The position numbers and the translations under genes were made by a program. Shown piece by piece: positions 32,271-40,495 of a stretch of 44,257 nt of DNA. A model generated the notes under the pieces. The model ran no database searches. It was given only the letters and a program-made list of their open reading frames with translations, and had not been told where the DNA came from. Origin of the DNA: UBA2279 sp041595875. GTDB taxonomy: Bacteria > Actinomycetota > Coriobacteriia > Anaerosomatales > Anaerosomataceae. Numbering within the stretch: position 1 is the stretch's first letter; each line of letters opens with the position of its first letter. The stretch spans positions 1 to 44,257 of the forward strand of contig JBFHJN010000010.1 of assembly GCA_041595875.1 (NCBI GenBank), read 5' to 3'.

Positions 32271-32645
32271 GCTCTCACCCGGGGCGGGTATATTCATTAT
32301 GCGATGCGGAACGGCCGCATCGGCATAGCGACATCTTCGAGTGCGGAGGTGAAGCCTGCAATTGAAAAGTGACGAGAGTTGGGTTTCGCCGGGATGGCAG
32401 ATGAAGGCTTCCGGACGGCTGTTGCGTGAGTTCGTGTTCAGTCCATCGTCTATTCGGACGAAGTACGTAGTGTCAGTACGCAGGTAACGTGAAGGGGCAC
32501 GGCAGTCGGAAGACTCGGGCATAAGCTTCTGGATCAGTCAGGGTGAGGCCAAGAGGGCACAAACTCACTTGGCCAAGAGCTCCAAAGACAGGCCCAGCGC
32601 ATGGGCACCTCGAGCGGTGCGAAGGCCATCCCGGATGATCATACA
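32271..32645. other. Hairpin-rich stretch with no recognised gene
   Basis: About 375 nt without a credible protein frame. A perfect 7-bp hairpin, GATGCGG-AACGG-CCGCATC (32303-32321), stands 33 nt after the selenoprotein stop and may end that transcript. Further on, GGCCAAG (32547-32553) pairs with CTTGGCC (32568-32574), and a competing GTGAG/CTCAC pairing exists around it. With the strong hairpin at 32646-32680 the stretch could be a plus-strand non-coding RNA of about 380 nt. It shows none of the landmarks of RNase P, tmRNA, SRP or tRNA-Sec. Confidence 0.3.
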
Positions 32646-32680
32646 GGGGGCGGGCGGATGAAGATCCGTTCGCCCCCTTT
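32646..32680 (+). terminator. Strong hairpin terminator
   Basis: A 14-bp stem (two G-T pairs) from 32646-32659 with 32664-32677, GAAG tetraloop, followed by TTT on the plus strand. It lies 7 nt beyond the last PII stop on the other strand and may serve both directions. Confidence 0.65.
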
Positions 32681-32686
32681 GCGATT

Positions 32687-33025
32687 CTAAAGCGCCTCTG
32701 CGCCGATCTCTCCGGTACGGACACGCAAGACGCCCTCCACAGGAGAGACGAAGATCTTGCCGTCGCCCACGTTGCCTGAGCGAGAGGCGCTCACTATGGC
32801 ATCGATGATCGCGTCAACCTCGTGGTCATGCACCACGGCTGTGATGTAGAGCTTTGGTAGGAGGTCCACCACGACCTTCTCGCCACCGACATTGGTCACA
32901 ACGCCTTGCTGGATCCCGTGACCCTTCGCGTCGACAACGGTGAGGCCGGCATGCCCCGCCGCAACGAGAGCGTCTTTGACGGCCTCGAGATTCTCCGGTC
33001 TGATGATGGCTTCTATCTTCTTCAT
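32687..33025 (-). CDS. PII signal-transduction protein variant lacking T-loop Tyr51
   Basis: This 112-residue PII paralogue starts MKKIEAIIRPE and keeps the core signatures: Gln39 region GIQQG, DLLPK (2-oxoglutarate lysine 58), VGDGKIFV (Lys90) and RVRTGE (Arg101/103), so ATP and 2-oxoglutarate binding look intact. The T-loop differs: in place of LYRGAEYMV it reads TNVGGEKVVV, so Tyr51, the uridylylation/adenylylation site, is a valine. It therefore cannot be modified in the classical way and may bind a different partner. It lies 18 nt downstream of another PII gene in the same orientation, ends next to a strong hairpin and has a GGAG ribosome site. It may be a NifI-like or diverged GlnK. Confidence 0.88.
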   Translation of the reverse strand: MKKIEAIIRPENLEAVKDALVAAGHAGLTVVDAKGHGIQQGVVTNVGGEKVVVDLLPKLYITAVVHDHEVDAIIDAIVSASRSGNVGDGKIFVSPVEGVLRVRTGEIGAEAL

Positions 33026-33043
33026 GGCGGCTCCTGCTGCTGG

Positions 33044-33412
33044 TCAGCTAGTTGTCGAGGGCATCGCCGAAGGGCGCAAAGCGGCTTCCCCGCTCTCCCC
33101 TGTGCGTACTCGCACGGCGCGTTCGATAGGCGTCACGAAGACCTTGCCGTCTCCCATTCGACCCGTGCGCGCGACCGCCTCGATCGTCTCGGTCACTTCC
33201 CGGACATCCGATTCAGGGACGATCGTGATGACGACCGTCTTGGGCAGTAGGTCGACTACGTACTCCTGACCGCGCCACTGCTGGTGCACGCCTCGCTGAA
33301 CGCCGTGTCCTGACGCCGAGTAGAGCGTGACGCCGCTGCAGCCCGCTTGCTTCAGAGCCCGCAGGACCTCGTCGACCCGTTCGGGCCTGATGATCGCTTC
33401 TATCCGCTTCAA
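33044..33412 (-). CDS. PII signal-transduction protein (second paralogue)
   Basis: The 122-residue protein begins at TTG 33412 (GGAG about 9 nt upstream) with MKRIEAIIRPE. The T-loop is RGVHQQWRGQEYVVDLLPK, keeping Tyr51 and Lys58; MGDGKVFV and RVRTGE complete the nucleotide and 2-oxoglutarate sites. A ten-residue C-terminal extension (RPSAMPSTTS) exceeds the usual 112 residues. It is followed after 18 nt by the Tyr-less paralogue and separated from the first PII gene by 185 nt including a terminator, so these two probably form their own transcript. It probably senses nitrogen status through 2-oxoglutarate; the partner is unknown. Confidence 0.9.
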   Translation of the reverse strand: MKRIEAIIRPERVDEVLRALKQAGCSGVTLYSASGHGVQRGVHQQWRGQEYVVDLLPKTVVITIVPESDVREVTETIEAVARTGRMGDGKVFVTPIERAVRVRTGESGEAALRPSAMPSTTS

Positions 33413-33550
33413 CGTGTTCGGCTCCGGTCGATTGTATGGTCCGTGACGAGTCTCGAACCTGTGTGCCTGTACTTCGATGCTAGCGCCCTGCTGTTTCGAG
33501 TCTGTTTCCGGCAGGGCAGGGCTGAATGAAGACTGCGCTGCAATATGAAA

Positions 33551-33576
33551 GAGGCGGGAACCGGAGTTCCCGCCTC
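33551..33576 (-). terminator. Intrinsic terminator of the amtB-glnK operon
   Basis: A perfect 10-bp stem, GAGGCGGGAA with TTCCCGCCTC, and a 6-nt loop; on the minus strand it is followed by TTTCAT. It lies 22 nt after the stop of the first PII gene and separates it from the other two. Confidence 0.75.
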
Positions 33577-33597
33577 TTGATAGAACCTAAGAGCAGC

Positions 33598-33936
33598 TTA
33601 GATCGCGCCCTCGCCACACTCGCCGGTACGGATGCGGCAGACTTCCTCTACGGGGTAGATGAAGATCTTTCCGTCTCCAACAGCTCCGGTACGAGCCGCC
33701 TCCATGATCGCCTCGGCGATGGGTTTAGCCATCGCATCGGCCACGATCACCTCGAGCTTGTACTTCGGAAGCAGATCCACCTTGTACTCGCGCCCGCGGA
33801 ACTGCTGCACGAGACCCTTCTGCTTACCGTGGCCCTCGATGCGGGTGAGCATGAGCCCGGGGCAGTCAAGGGTGTCGAGCACCGCTTTGACCGCGTCAAG
33901 CTTCTCAACCCGGATAACAGCCTCTATCTTCTTCAC
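33598..33936 (-). CDS. glnK: PII protein GlnK (amtB-linked)
   Basis: GTG 33936 gives a 112-residue PII protein starting MKKIEAVIRVEKLDAV. GGAGG lies 8 nt upstream; the in-frame GTG at 33945 sits against the ribosome site. The T-loop QQFRGREYKVDLLPK retains Tyr51 and Lys58, and VGDGKIFIYPVEE and RIRTGE are conserved. It lies 33 nt downstream of the ammonium transporter gene, the standard amtB-glnK arrangement, in which GlnK plugs the AmtB trimer when nitrogen is plentiful. The operon ends in the terminator at 33551-33576. It is the only one of the three paralogues directly tied to the transporter. Confidence 0.93.
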   Translation of the reverse strand: MKKIEAVIRVEKLDAVKAVLDTLDCPGLMLTRIEGHGKQKGLVQQFRGREYKVDLLPKYKLEVIVADAMAKPIAEAIMEAARTGAVGDGKIFIYPVEEVCRIRTGECGEGAI

Positions 33937-33969
33937 GCCACGCACCTCCTTGATGAACTCATAGTCACC

Positions 33970-35310
33970 CTACTCCTCTACCAAGATGAAGTTGGGATAC
34001 GCAGAACCACCGTGCTCCACCATATCGAGGCCGGAAAGCTCCTCTTCAGGTGAGATACGGATACCCATAATGAGGTCCAGCGTCTTGAACAGGACGAAGC
34101 CGAGACCGAATGCCCACGCCATGACCGTGACAGCACCGGTCAGCTGAGCGACGAGCAGTTCGGTGCCGCCGCCGTAGAACAGGCCGGCAACGCCGTTGTA
34201 GGTGCCATCGGCCCACAAGCCAACAGCGATCAGGCCGAAGATGCCGTTCACGCCATGCACGGAGAACGCACCCACCGGATCGTCAACACCCAGGTTCTCA
34301 ACGAGCAGTACCGAGACCACAACCAGGACACCGGCGATCATACCGATGAGGACGGATGCTCCACCACTGACCCACGCACAGGGAGCGGTGATGGCCACAA
34401 GGCCAGCCAGCGCACCGTTGATGCCCATACCGACGTCCCAGACCTTGGTCTTAGCGTACGTGATCAGCAACGCCACCGCTGCACCTGCGGCAGCAGCCAT
34501 GTTCGTGTTCACGGCGATGACGGCGATACGAAGGTCATGCCCGGAGAGCGTGCTGCCGGGGTTGAAGCCAAACCAGCCGAACCACAGGATGAATGCGCCA
34601 AGTGCAGCAAGAGCGATGCTGTGACCCGGGATAGCGCGCGGCTTCCCGTCTTTGTCGTACTTGCCGAAGCGCGGTCCAAGAACGATGGCACCGGCAAGGC
34701 CTACGAAGCCACCAACCGCGTGGACGACACCGGAACCGGCGAAGTCGAGGTGACCCAGAGCCGACAGCCAGCCGCCGCCCCATACCCAGTGACCATAGAT
34801 GGGGTAGATGACCGCTGAAAGCACGACCGAGTAGATCAGGTACACGTTGAACTTCAGACGTTCGGCGACCGCACCGGAGACGATGGTTGCAGCAGTCGCA
34901 GCGAACACGACCTGGAACATGAAGTCGCGGTAGACCGTGACGTCATAGTTGTCCCCACCCATCAGAAAGCCGGTGGTACCGATCAGTCCGCCCTTGTCGG
35001 CGCCGTACATGAGTGCGAAGCCGACAATGAAGTACGCCAGTGAGCCCATGACGAAGTCCATCAGGTTCTTCATCATGAGGTTGGTGGTGTTCTTGGCCCG
35101 ACAGAAGCCGGCCTCCACCATTGCGAATCCTGCCTGCATGAAATAGACGAGGAACGCCGCGACGAGCATCCAGATGAAGTCGATCGGCGCACCCGCATCC
35201 GCCTCAAGAGTAGCGACACCGCTGGGATCAGCAGCCAGCGCCACGGCGGGCAGGGCGAGCATCAAGACAGCGATCAGGCTGCCGAAGAGCGCGAGTTTAC
35301 CCTTACGCAT
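33970..35310 (-). CDS. amtB: Ammonium transporter AmtB
   Basis: From ATG 35310 the protein has 446 residues: a signal peptide (MRKGKLALFGSLIAVLML...ALAA) and 11 membrane helices. Family signatures include AFLVYFMQAGFAMVEAGFCRAKN, WVWGGGWLSALGHLDFAGSGVVHAVGG (pore Asp and first pore His), GFNPGSTL and FSVHGVNGIFGLIAVG (second pore His). It transports ammonium/ammonia as a trimer and is gated by GlnK, encoded next. GGGAGGTAAG stands just upstream of ATG 35310. A second strong site (AAGGAGG) precedes an in-frame ATG at 35361, so a longer form with 17 extra residues cannot be excluded. The C-terminus is short (DMVEHGGSAYPNFILVEE), typical of GlnK-interacting tails. Confidence 0.96.
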   Translation of the reverse strand: MRKGKLALFGSLIAVLMLALPAVALAADPSGVATLEADAGAPIDFIWMLVAAFLVYFMQAGFAMVEAGFCRAKNTTNLMMKNLMDFVMGSLAYFIVGFALMYGADKGGLIGTTGFLMGGDNYDVTVYRDFMFQVVFAATAATIVSGAVAERLKFNVYLIYSVVLSAVIYPIYGHWVWGGGWLSALGHLDFAGSGVVHAVGGFVGLAGAIVLGPRFGKYDKDGKPRAIPGHSIALAALGAFILWFGWFGFNPGSTLSGHDLRIAVIAVNTNMAAAAGAAVALLITYAKTKVWDVGMGINGALAGLVAITAPCAWVSGGASVLIGMIAGVLVVVSVLLVENLGVDDPVGAFSVHGVNGIFGLIAVGLWADGTYNGVAGLFYGGGTELLVAQLTGAVTVMAWAFGLGFVLFKTLDLIMGIRISPEEELSGLDMVEHGGSAYPNFILVEE

Positions 35311-35557
35311 AGAGCTTACCTCCCTTAGATTCCCGAATACATGTGTGATGGCTGAGATCATCCTGTGTTGCACCTCCTTCGTACGGACGTCTGTGTTAGC
35401 CCTTCATGACGGCGTATCGACACGCCATCGAAACCATCGAACCAGCTCAAGGTTTCCAGGCATGTAAACGCCTGTTTCGTCTTGGTTACGTGTGGATTGT
35501 GAGCAGATGAACGAAGTAGCGCCGCGACAAGGGGGAGCGTACTTGCGCGCGAGATGC

Positions 35558-35563
35558 TATACT
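35558..35563 (+). promoter_or_regulatory. -10 element of tRNA-Ala
   Basis: TATACT stands 28 nt before the mature tRNA 5' end. No good -35 hexamer is visible at the usual spacing. Confidence 0.5.
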
Positions 35564-35590
35564 GCGCGTCGCGGCAAAGCCGCACATACC

Positions 35591-35665
35591 GGGCGAGTGG
35601 CGCAACGGGAGCGCACCTGCTTTGCACGCAGGGGGTTGAGGGTTCGAATCCCTTCTCGTCCACCA
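35591..35665 (+). tRNA. tRNA-Ala (TGC)
   Basis: A 75-nt cloverleaf with encoded CCA. The acceptor stem GGGCGAG pairs with CTCGTCC (one G-T pair at position 3-70, the alanine identity pair), the anticodon stem is CCTGC/GCAGG with loop TTTGCAC and anticodon TGC, and the T arm is GGTTCGAATCC. It stands alone between amtB and a glutamine amidotransferase gene. Confidence 0.97.
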
Positions 35666-35676
35666 GAACCGCTTAC

Positions 35677-35709
35677 GTGGGGCGCGACTCGAACAGGGTC
35701 GCGCCCCAC
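35677..35709 (+). terminator. Hairpin after tRNA-Ala
   Basis: GTGGGGCGCGAC and GTCGCGCCCCAC form a perfect 12-bp stem with a 9-nt loop, 11 nt after the tRNA, followed by TCTTGTG. The T-tract is short, but the stem is very stable. Confidence 0.7.
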
Positions 35710-35811
35710 TCTTGTGCTCACAGTCTTCACAGCAGCCGTGTGGTTTCTTCAGGTGAGACTTGTGTCGAAAGGCATCGACTATCATTAGCTCAACCGACAC
35801 CTGGAGTGAGA

Positions 35812-36516
35812 ATGCGCATCCACGCTATCAAGCACGTCCCCTTCGAGGGGCTGGCCGGAATCGCTGATTGGGCCGGGTCACGCGGTCACGAAGTGACCGT
35901 CACGATGGCGCCCGCCGGCGACTTCCCGTTGCCTCAGACCTACGACCTGCTCGTCGTCATGGGCGGGCCCATGGGTGTACGTGACGTTGACAAGTACCCG
36001 TGGCTTATCGCCGAGAAGGAAGCTGTCAACGCCGCGATAGACGCGGGCCGTGGTGTGTTGGGTGTCTGCCTGGGCGCTCAGGTCATCGCCGATGCGCTTG
36101 GCGCCGCGGTGCACAGGAACGATGAGCTTGAGATCGGCTGGTATCCGGTCGAGCTGACTGCGGCAGGGCGGTCCTCGTCTGTCTTCGGGGCGCTCCCGTC
36201 ATCGTTCGTGGCAGGCCACTGGCATGGAGACACCTTCCAGATCCCTGACGGAGCCGTGCGCACGGCGTCCAGTTCGGCGTGCATCAACCAGGCGTTCGAG
36301 TACGACGACGGTCGTGTCGTGGGCGTCCAGTTCCATCTCGAGTGGTCGCAAGATGCGCTATCCGAACTCATCGGCCATGCGCGAGAGGAACTGCAGGAAG
36401 GCCAGTGGGTACAGACAGAGAATGAGCTGGTAGGTCCCGGTGCGCCGTTCGGGGAATCGACGCGATATCTGACGATGCTCATGGATGCTATCGAGGGAAG
36501 AATCGCGCAGCTGTAG
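35812..36516 (+). CDS. Class I glutamine amidotransferase
   Basis: The 234-residue enzyme begins at ATG 35812 (GGAGTGAG just upstream). It has the nucleophile elbow GVCLGAQ (Cys about 85), GVQFHLEWS with the catalytic His-x-Glu (about 169-171), and the oxyanion MGGPMG region. Such stand-alone GATases resemble GMP-synthase-like amidotransferases that act with an unknown partner or on a small molecule. HWHGDTFQIPDGA is typical of this subgroup. The gene precedes an ABC exporter operon by 16 nt and may be cotranscribed. The name cannot be narrowed: puuD-like and GuaA-like roles are not supported. Confidence 0.85.
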   Translation: MRIHAIKHVPFEGLAGIADWAGSRGHEVTVTMAPAGDFPLPQTYDLLVVMGGPMGVRDVDKYPWLIAEKEAVNAAIDAGRGVLGVCLGAQVIADALGAAVHRNDELEIGWYPVELTAAGRSSSVFGALPSSFVAGHWHGDTFQIPDGAVRTASSSACINQAFEYDDGRVVGVQFHLEWSQDALSELIGHAREELQEGQWVQTENELVGPGAPFGESTRYLTMLMDAIEGRIAQL

Positions 36517-36532
36517 GGGAGGGGTAGTACGG

Positions 36533-37471
36533 ATGGCCGACATCGTCGAAGTCCGCGGTCTCGTGAAGCGTTTCGGGGAACTGACAGCGGTCGACCACGT
36601 CGACTTCACCATTGCAGAGGGTGAGATGTTCGGTTTGCTCGGCCCTAACGGAGCCGGCAAGACGACGACCATCTCCATGATCTCGTGCCTGCTCGAGCCG
36701 ACCGAAGGCGAGATAACTGTCGCGGGCCATTCGATCCGTGAGCAGCAGACGGCGCTCAAGCGCACCCTGGGCGTCGTCCCGCAAGAGATCGCCCTGTATT
36801 CCACGCTGTCCGCTGCCGAGAACCTGGCGTTCTGGGGTCGGATGTACGGGCTGTCGGGGGCAAAGCTCAAGTCGGCTGTGGAGGAGGCGCTGGAGCTGGC
36901 AGGGCTTGCCGATCGCTCCAAGGAACGGGTGGAGAAGTACTCGGGCGGGATGAAGCGACGGATCAACATCGCCGCAGGCATCCTGCACAAGCCCAAGGTG
37001 CTGCTGATGGACGAGCCCACCGTGGGCATCGACCCTCAGTCACGCAATCACATCCTCGAGACCGTCAAAGACCTCAATGACTCCGGCATGACGGTTCTCT
37101 ACACCAGCCACTACATGGAAGAGGTCGAGTACCTGTGCGACCGGATCGCCATCATGGATCACGGCCGGATAATCGCGATGGGAACGCTCAACGAGCTGCG
37201 CGATGTGGTGGGCGGCATGGATGTCATCTCGGTCAGTGTGGGTGAGGTCAGCGAAGGGGTGCTCGCCGCGGTCGGCGCCATCAACGGGGTCAAGGGCGTG
37301 AATCGCTCGGAAGGCACGATGGAGGTGCTCACGCCGGGCAGCGGGTCGATTCTTGGCAAGCTGGTCGCCACCCTCGAATCCGAGGGCGCGCATGTCACCT
37401 CCGTCACCGTCACGGAGCCCAATCTGGAGAGCGTCTTTTTGCACCTCACCGGCAAGAGCTTGCGAGACTGA
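36533..37471 (+). CDS. ABC transporter ATPase (ABC-2 exporter, second system)
   Basis: The 312-residue ATPase starts at ATG 36533 (GGGGAGGGG about 8 nt upstream). It has Walker A GPNGAGKTTT, signature YSGGMKRRINIAAGI, Walker B VLLMDEPTVGIDPQ and switch H in YTSHYMEE, followed by a regulatory C-terminal domain. It resembles the DrrA/NatA group. It is followed immediately by two ABC-2 permease genes with which it forms an export complex. The substrate is unknown. It is unrelated in position to the exporter at 12732-16529 but has the same organisation: one ATPase and two permeases. Confidence 0.93.
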   Translation: MADIVEVRGLVKRFGELTAVDHVDFTIAEGEMFGLLGPNGAGKTTTISMISCLLEPTEGEITVAGHSIREQQTALKRTLGVVPQEIALYSTLSAAENLAFWGRMYGLSGAKLKSAVEEALELAGLADRSKERVEKYSGGMKRRINIAAGILHKPKVLLMDEPTVGIDPQSRNHILETVKDLNDSGMTVLYTSHYMEEVEYLCDRIAIMDHGRIIAMGTLNELRDVVGGMDVISVSVGEVSEGVLAAVGAINGVKGVNRSEGTMEVLTPGSGSILGKLVATLESEGAHVTSVTVTEPNLESVFLHLTGKSLRD

Positions 37472-37472
37472 C

Positions 37473-38663
37473 ATGACGCGGGTCTTCCACATAGCCGTGA
37501 AGGACTTCAAGATCCTGATACGCGACAAAGCGGCCTTTCTCATCATGCTGGGCATGCCGCTGGTGTTGATCTTCATCCTCGGGTCCGCGCTGGGTGGTGT
37601 GGGTGAGAGCGAGAGCATCGATATCCCCGTGGCCATCGTCAGCGTGGACAGCGGCGAACAAGGAGTGGTCTTCGCTGACGCCATCGCCGACGTCGAGGAG
37701 CTCCAGGACGTGTTCAACCTCGCTGTCCGAGACGACCTGGCAGCGGTCCGTGCCGAGGTCGAGCGCGGTGATCTCACCGCTGCCCTCGTCATACCCGAGG
37801 GCTTCACGGCTGCCCTCGAGGCAGGGGAGCCTGTACAGCTTGAGGTCCTCCAGGACCCCGGCTCCGAGATGACCGCCGGGATCTGGGCGGGTGTCGCGCG
37901 CGCGGCGGCGGCGAATCTCTCGGCGGGTCAGATCATGCGCATCACCGCCGAGGGGTTGCTTGCCGAGGCGGGCGTCACCGCCGGGCCCATGAACGATCAG
38001 GGGACAGGCGACGGGCAGGTCGCGTTTGATGCGGTGAAGGTCGAACAGGTGGAGGTAGAGCAGGAGAAGCAAGTCTCGATGATCGACTACTACGCAGCCG
38101 GCCAGACCGGGCTGTTCCTGTTGTTCGGCGCCATGTTCGGGGCGTTCGGCTTTGTGAAGGAGCGCCGGGAGCAGACTCTTGCGCGCGTGCTCGCAACGCC
38201 CGCATCCAAGGCCGAGGTGGTGGCCGGCAAGAGCCTCGGCATCTTCGCGGTTGGCGCCGCGCAGTTCTTCGTTCTCTTCTTTGGGACCAGGTACCTGTTC
38301 GGCGTGGACTGGGGCCCCACGCCCGGAGGCATCGTCCTCATCGGTCTTGCGGAGGTCTTTGCGGCTACCGGTCTGGCGATGACGCTGTCTGCTCTGGGCA
38401 GGAGCGAGCGGGCCATAGGAGGCATCGGCCCCACGGTGATCATGCTGTTCGCGGCGCTTGGTGGAGCGATGATACCCGTGGGGATGATGCCGTCATGGCT
38501 CATCCCGCTGCAGTCGGTCACGCCGGTCTACTGGGCTGTGGGTGCGTTCCTCGACCTGATGCGTGGTGAAGCGTTGGCAACCGCGCTCGTTCCCTTCGCG
38601 GCCATCATGGGGCTTGGTGCCGCGATGTTCGCCTTCGGCCTTTGGAGGCTGAAGTACGAATGA
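37473..38663 (+). CDS. ABC-2 permease (first of second system)
   Basis: The 396-residue permease begins MTRVFHIAVKDFKIL at ATG 37473, directly after the ATPase stop. It has one N-terminal helix (about 20-40), a large extracytoplasmic domain (about 45-205) and six C-terminal helices, with the ABC-2 coupling segment FGFVKERREQTLARVLATPASKAEVVAGK. ATGA coupling links its stop to the next permease. The extracytoplasmic domain likely contributes to substrate handling. The exported molecule is unknown. Confidence 0.88.
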   Translation: MTRVFHIAVKDFKILIRDKAAFLIMLGMPLVLIFILGSALGGVGESESIDIPVAIVSVDSGEQGVVFADAIADVEELQDVFNLAVRDDLAAVRAEVERGDLTAALVIPEGFTAALEAGEPVQLEVLQDPGSEMTAGIWAGVARAAAANLSAGQIMRITAEGLLAEAGVTAGPMNDQGTGDGQVAFDAVKVEQVEVEQEKQVSMIDYYAAGQTGLFLLFGAMFGAFGFVKERREQTLARVLATPASKAEVVAGKSLGIFAVGAAQFFVLFFGTRYLFGVDWGPTPGGIVLIGLAEVFAATGLAMTLSALGRSERAIGGIGPTVIMLFAALGGAMIPVGMMPSWLIPLQSVTPVYWAVGAFLDLMRGEALATALVPFAAIMGLGAAMFAFGLWRLKYE

Positions 38664-39844
38664 TCCGCAAGATACTGGCCATAGGCTGGCTCAACGTCCA
38701 GCAGATGATGCGCAACCCTGCCGAGCTGATCGGGGTGATCGTGCTCCCGGTCGCGCTCACGCTTGTCTTCGGGTCGGCTTTTGGTGGCGGCGAGGCACAA
38801 CCTCTGCTGATCCCGGTCGCCGATGAGGACGGCAGCAGCTATGCGATGCAGGTAAGCGGTCTGATCGATGCCGAGGAGTCCTTCGAGGTGACCTCTGTCT
38901 CCCGAGAGGAGGCGGAGCGCCGCGTCCGGGAAGGCGAGAATGCGCTTGCGGTGATCGTCTCCGACGGGTTCGGCGACGACGTGGAGAGCGGCGATGCCAC
39001 CATCAGGGTGATGCGCAATCCCGTGTCCGAGAACGCGTTCGCCGCGATGGCGGTCATCGAAGGCGTGGCGGTGAGGATGTCGGCGGATGTCGCTGCGGCG
39101 AACCTGCCCTCGCAGATGCCGTTTCCCACGGCCCCGTCCACGTTCGCCGAGAGGTACAGCGCGGCCGACGGACTCTGGGAGCCTGCCCCGCCGGTATCGG
39201 TGGTGGGAGAGACGGTCGTGGCCTCGGACGTGCGGGGTGATTCCGAGTTCGCCTCTAACAACACGCAGTACTCCACGGGCTTCACTGTGATGTTCATCAT
39301 GTTCGTCACCTTCGGCGGAGCGAGCGGCATCCTGGAGGAGCGCGAGCAGGGCACCCTGCGCAGGCTCCTGATCACTCCGAACAACAAGATGGTACTGGTG
39401 GTGGGCAAGATATTCGGCATCGTGATGACCGCGGTGATCCAGACCCTCATCCTCGTAGGCATAGGAGCGGTGGTCTTCAACGTGCCGTGGGGCAATGCGC
39501 CCCTGGCCGTGGCGCTTCTGTTCCTCTCATACATCCTCGCCGTGACCGGGCTTGCCATCCTGCTGTCCGCGCTGGTCCGCTCGCGCGATCAGCTGTCGGG
39601 GCTCATGCCCCTGCTCTCCGTGGGCCTGGCGATGCTTGGTGGCAGCTTCTGGCCGCTGCAGATCGTCTCGCCGGTGATGCAGACGATAGCGAAGCTCACC
39701 CCGACGGGCTGGGCGATGATCGGCCTGACCGATGTGGTCGCTCGCAACCAGGGGATGCAGGCGGCACTTCTGCCCGCGGCGGTCCTTCTCGGCTTTGCGG
39801 CTGTCTCGCTCGGCCTTGGCACCAGGCTTCTGAAGTTCGAGTAG
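38660..39844 (+). CDS. ABC-2 permease (second of second system)
   Basis: The 394-residue protein starts at ATG 38660, overlapping the previous stop by 4 nt. It has the same plan as its partner: a helix at about 15-40, an extracytoplasmic domain to about 205, and six C-terminal helices with GILEEREQGTLRRLLITPNNK as coupling segment. The two permeases form a heterodimer with the ATPase dimer. The next gene (PsiE-like) begins 46 nt later, and no terminator is visible between them. Confidence 0.88.
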   Translation: MIRKILAIGWLNVQQMMRNPAELIGVIVLPVALTLVFGSAFGGGEAQPLLIPVADEDGSSYAMQVSGLIDAEESFEVTSVSREEAERRVREGENALAVIVSDGFGDDVESGDATIRVMRNPVSENAFAAMAVIEGVAVRMSADVAAANLPSQMPFPTAPSTFAERYSAADGLWEPAPPVSVVGETVVASDVRGDSEFASNNTQYSTGFTVMFIMFVTFGGASGILEEREQGTLRRLLITPNNKMVLVVGKIFGIVMTAVIQTLILVGIGAVVFNVPWGNAPLAVALLFLSYILAVTGLAILLSALVRSRDQLSGLMPLLSVGLAMLGGSFWPLQIVSPVMQTIAKLTPTGWAMIGLTDVVARNQGMQAALLPAAVLLGFAAVSLGLGTRLLKFE

Positions 39845-39890
39845 GCACGCCCACGGGTATCTTCCCGTCAGGCTACCCACGGGAGTGCGC

Positions 39891-40361
39891 ATGGTTCCAC
39901 AAGGTGTGATCGAGACGATCCAGTCGTTTGCCAGCTGGACCATCGTCGCGCTCATCGCGTTCCTGGTATTCCTGGTCGTCCTTGGCCTGCTCAACGCCGT
40001 CTACGTCATCTTCCTCACGCTACGCTCGCGAAGCGCGCGTCTTGACGGTGGGGAGCACGCCAACGCACCGTTGCCCAAGGGCATCATCTCTATCTACTCG
40101 TACCTGCATCTTCTTGCAGACATCCTGCTTGTCATCGTGGGCGTCGAGCTGATCGAGACGCTCCTCGCGTTCCTCAACAGAGAGAGTCCCAAAGAGTACC
40201 TGACCGGCGTCCTCGGCGCGGCGCTTGTCGCTCTTGCGCGTCGCATCATCGTGTTCTTCAATCCTGAGGCCGCCAATCCCCATGTTGCCGAGATGTACGC
40301 GTACGCTGCGCTCGTCACCGCACTTGCGGTGGCGTTCGCCGTCATCCAGCATTTCGGGTAA
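39891..40361 (+). CDS. PsiE-like membrane protein
   Basis: The 156-residue protein from ATG 39891 (GGGAG 6 nt upstream; GTG 39885 lies inside that site) has four membrane helices. It resembles the PsiE family: the helix-turn-helix pattern VFLVVLGLLNAVYVIFL, then SIYSYLHLLADILLVIVGVELIETLLAFL and VALARRIIVFF. PsiE was named from E. coli, where it is phosphate-starvation inducible, but its function is not known. Its stop codon lies inside a 28-bp tandem repeat (40355-40410), so an insertion of one repeat unit could have altered the C-terminus. Confidence 0.72.
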   Translation: MVPQGVIETIQSFASWTIVALIAFLVFLVVLGLLNAVYVIFLTLRSRSARLDGGEHANAPLPKGIISIYSYLHLLADILLVIVGVELIETLLAFLNRESPKEYLTGVLGAALVALARRIIVFFNPEAANPHVAEMYAYAALVTALAVAFAVIQHFG

Positions 40362-40410
40362 GCGGCGGTGAACGCGCCCTCTCGGGTAGGCGGCGGTGAA
40401 CGCGCCCTCC
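40355..40410. repeat. Two tandem 28-bp repeats across a stop codon
   Basis: 40355-40382 and 40383-40410 match at 26 of 28 positions. Each copy begins CGGGTA, so a stop codon (TAA, then TAG) falls at the same place in each. A perfect 7-bp hairpin GCCACGG-TTG-CCGTGGC (40411-40427) follows directly. Confidence 0.85.
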
Positions 40411-40495
40411 GCCACGGTTGCCGTGGCAGCCGGCTTGCGGCAGAGTGAGTCGCGTGCGGTGAGGCGCGCAACCCCTACTCCGGAGGCAGACCCGA

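Noticed and set aside
31995..32522. 175-codon minus-strand frame over the selenoprotein
   Set aside because: It overlaps the thioredoxin-fold gene antisense and has no ribosome site or domain. The plus-strand frame explains the sequence.
32271..32680. RNase P RNA, tmRNA, SRP RNA or tRNA-Sec
   Set aside because: None of the universally conserved segments of these RNAs was found in this stretch.
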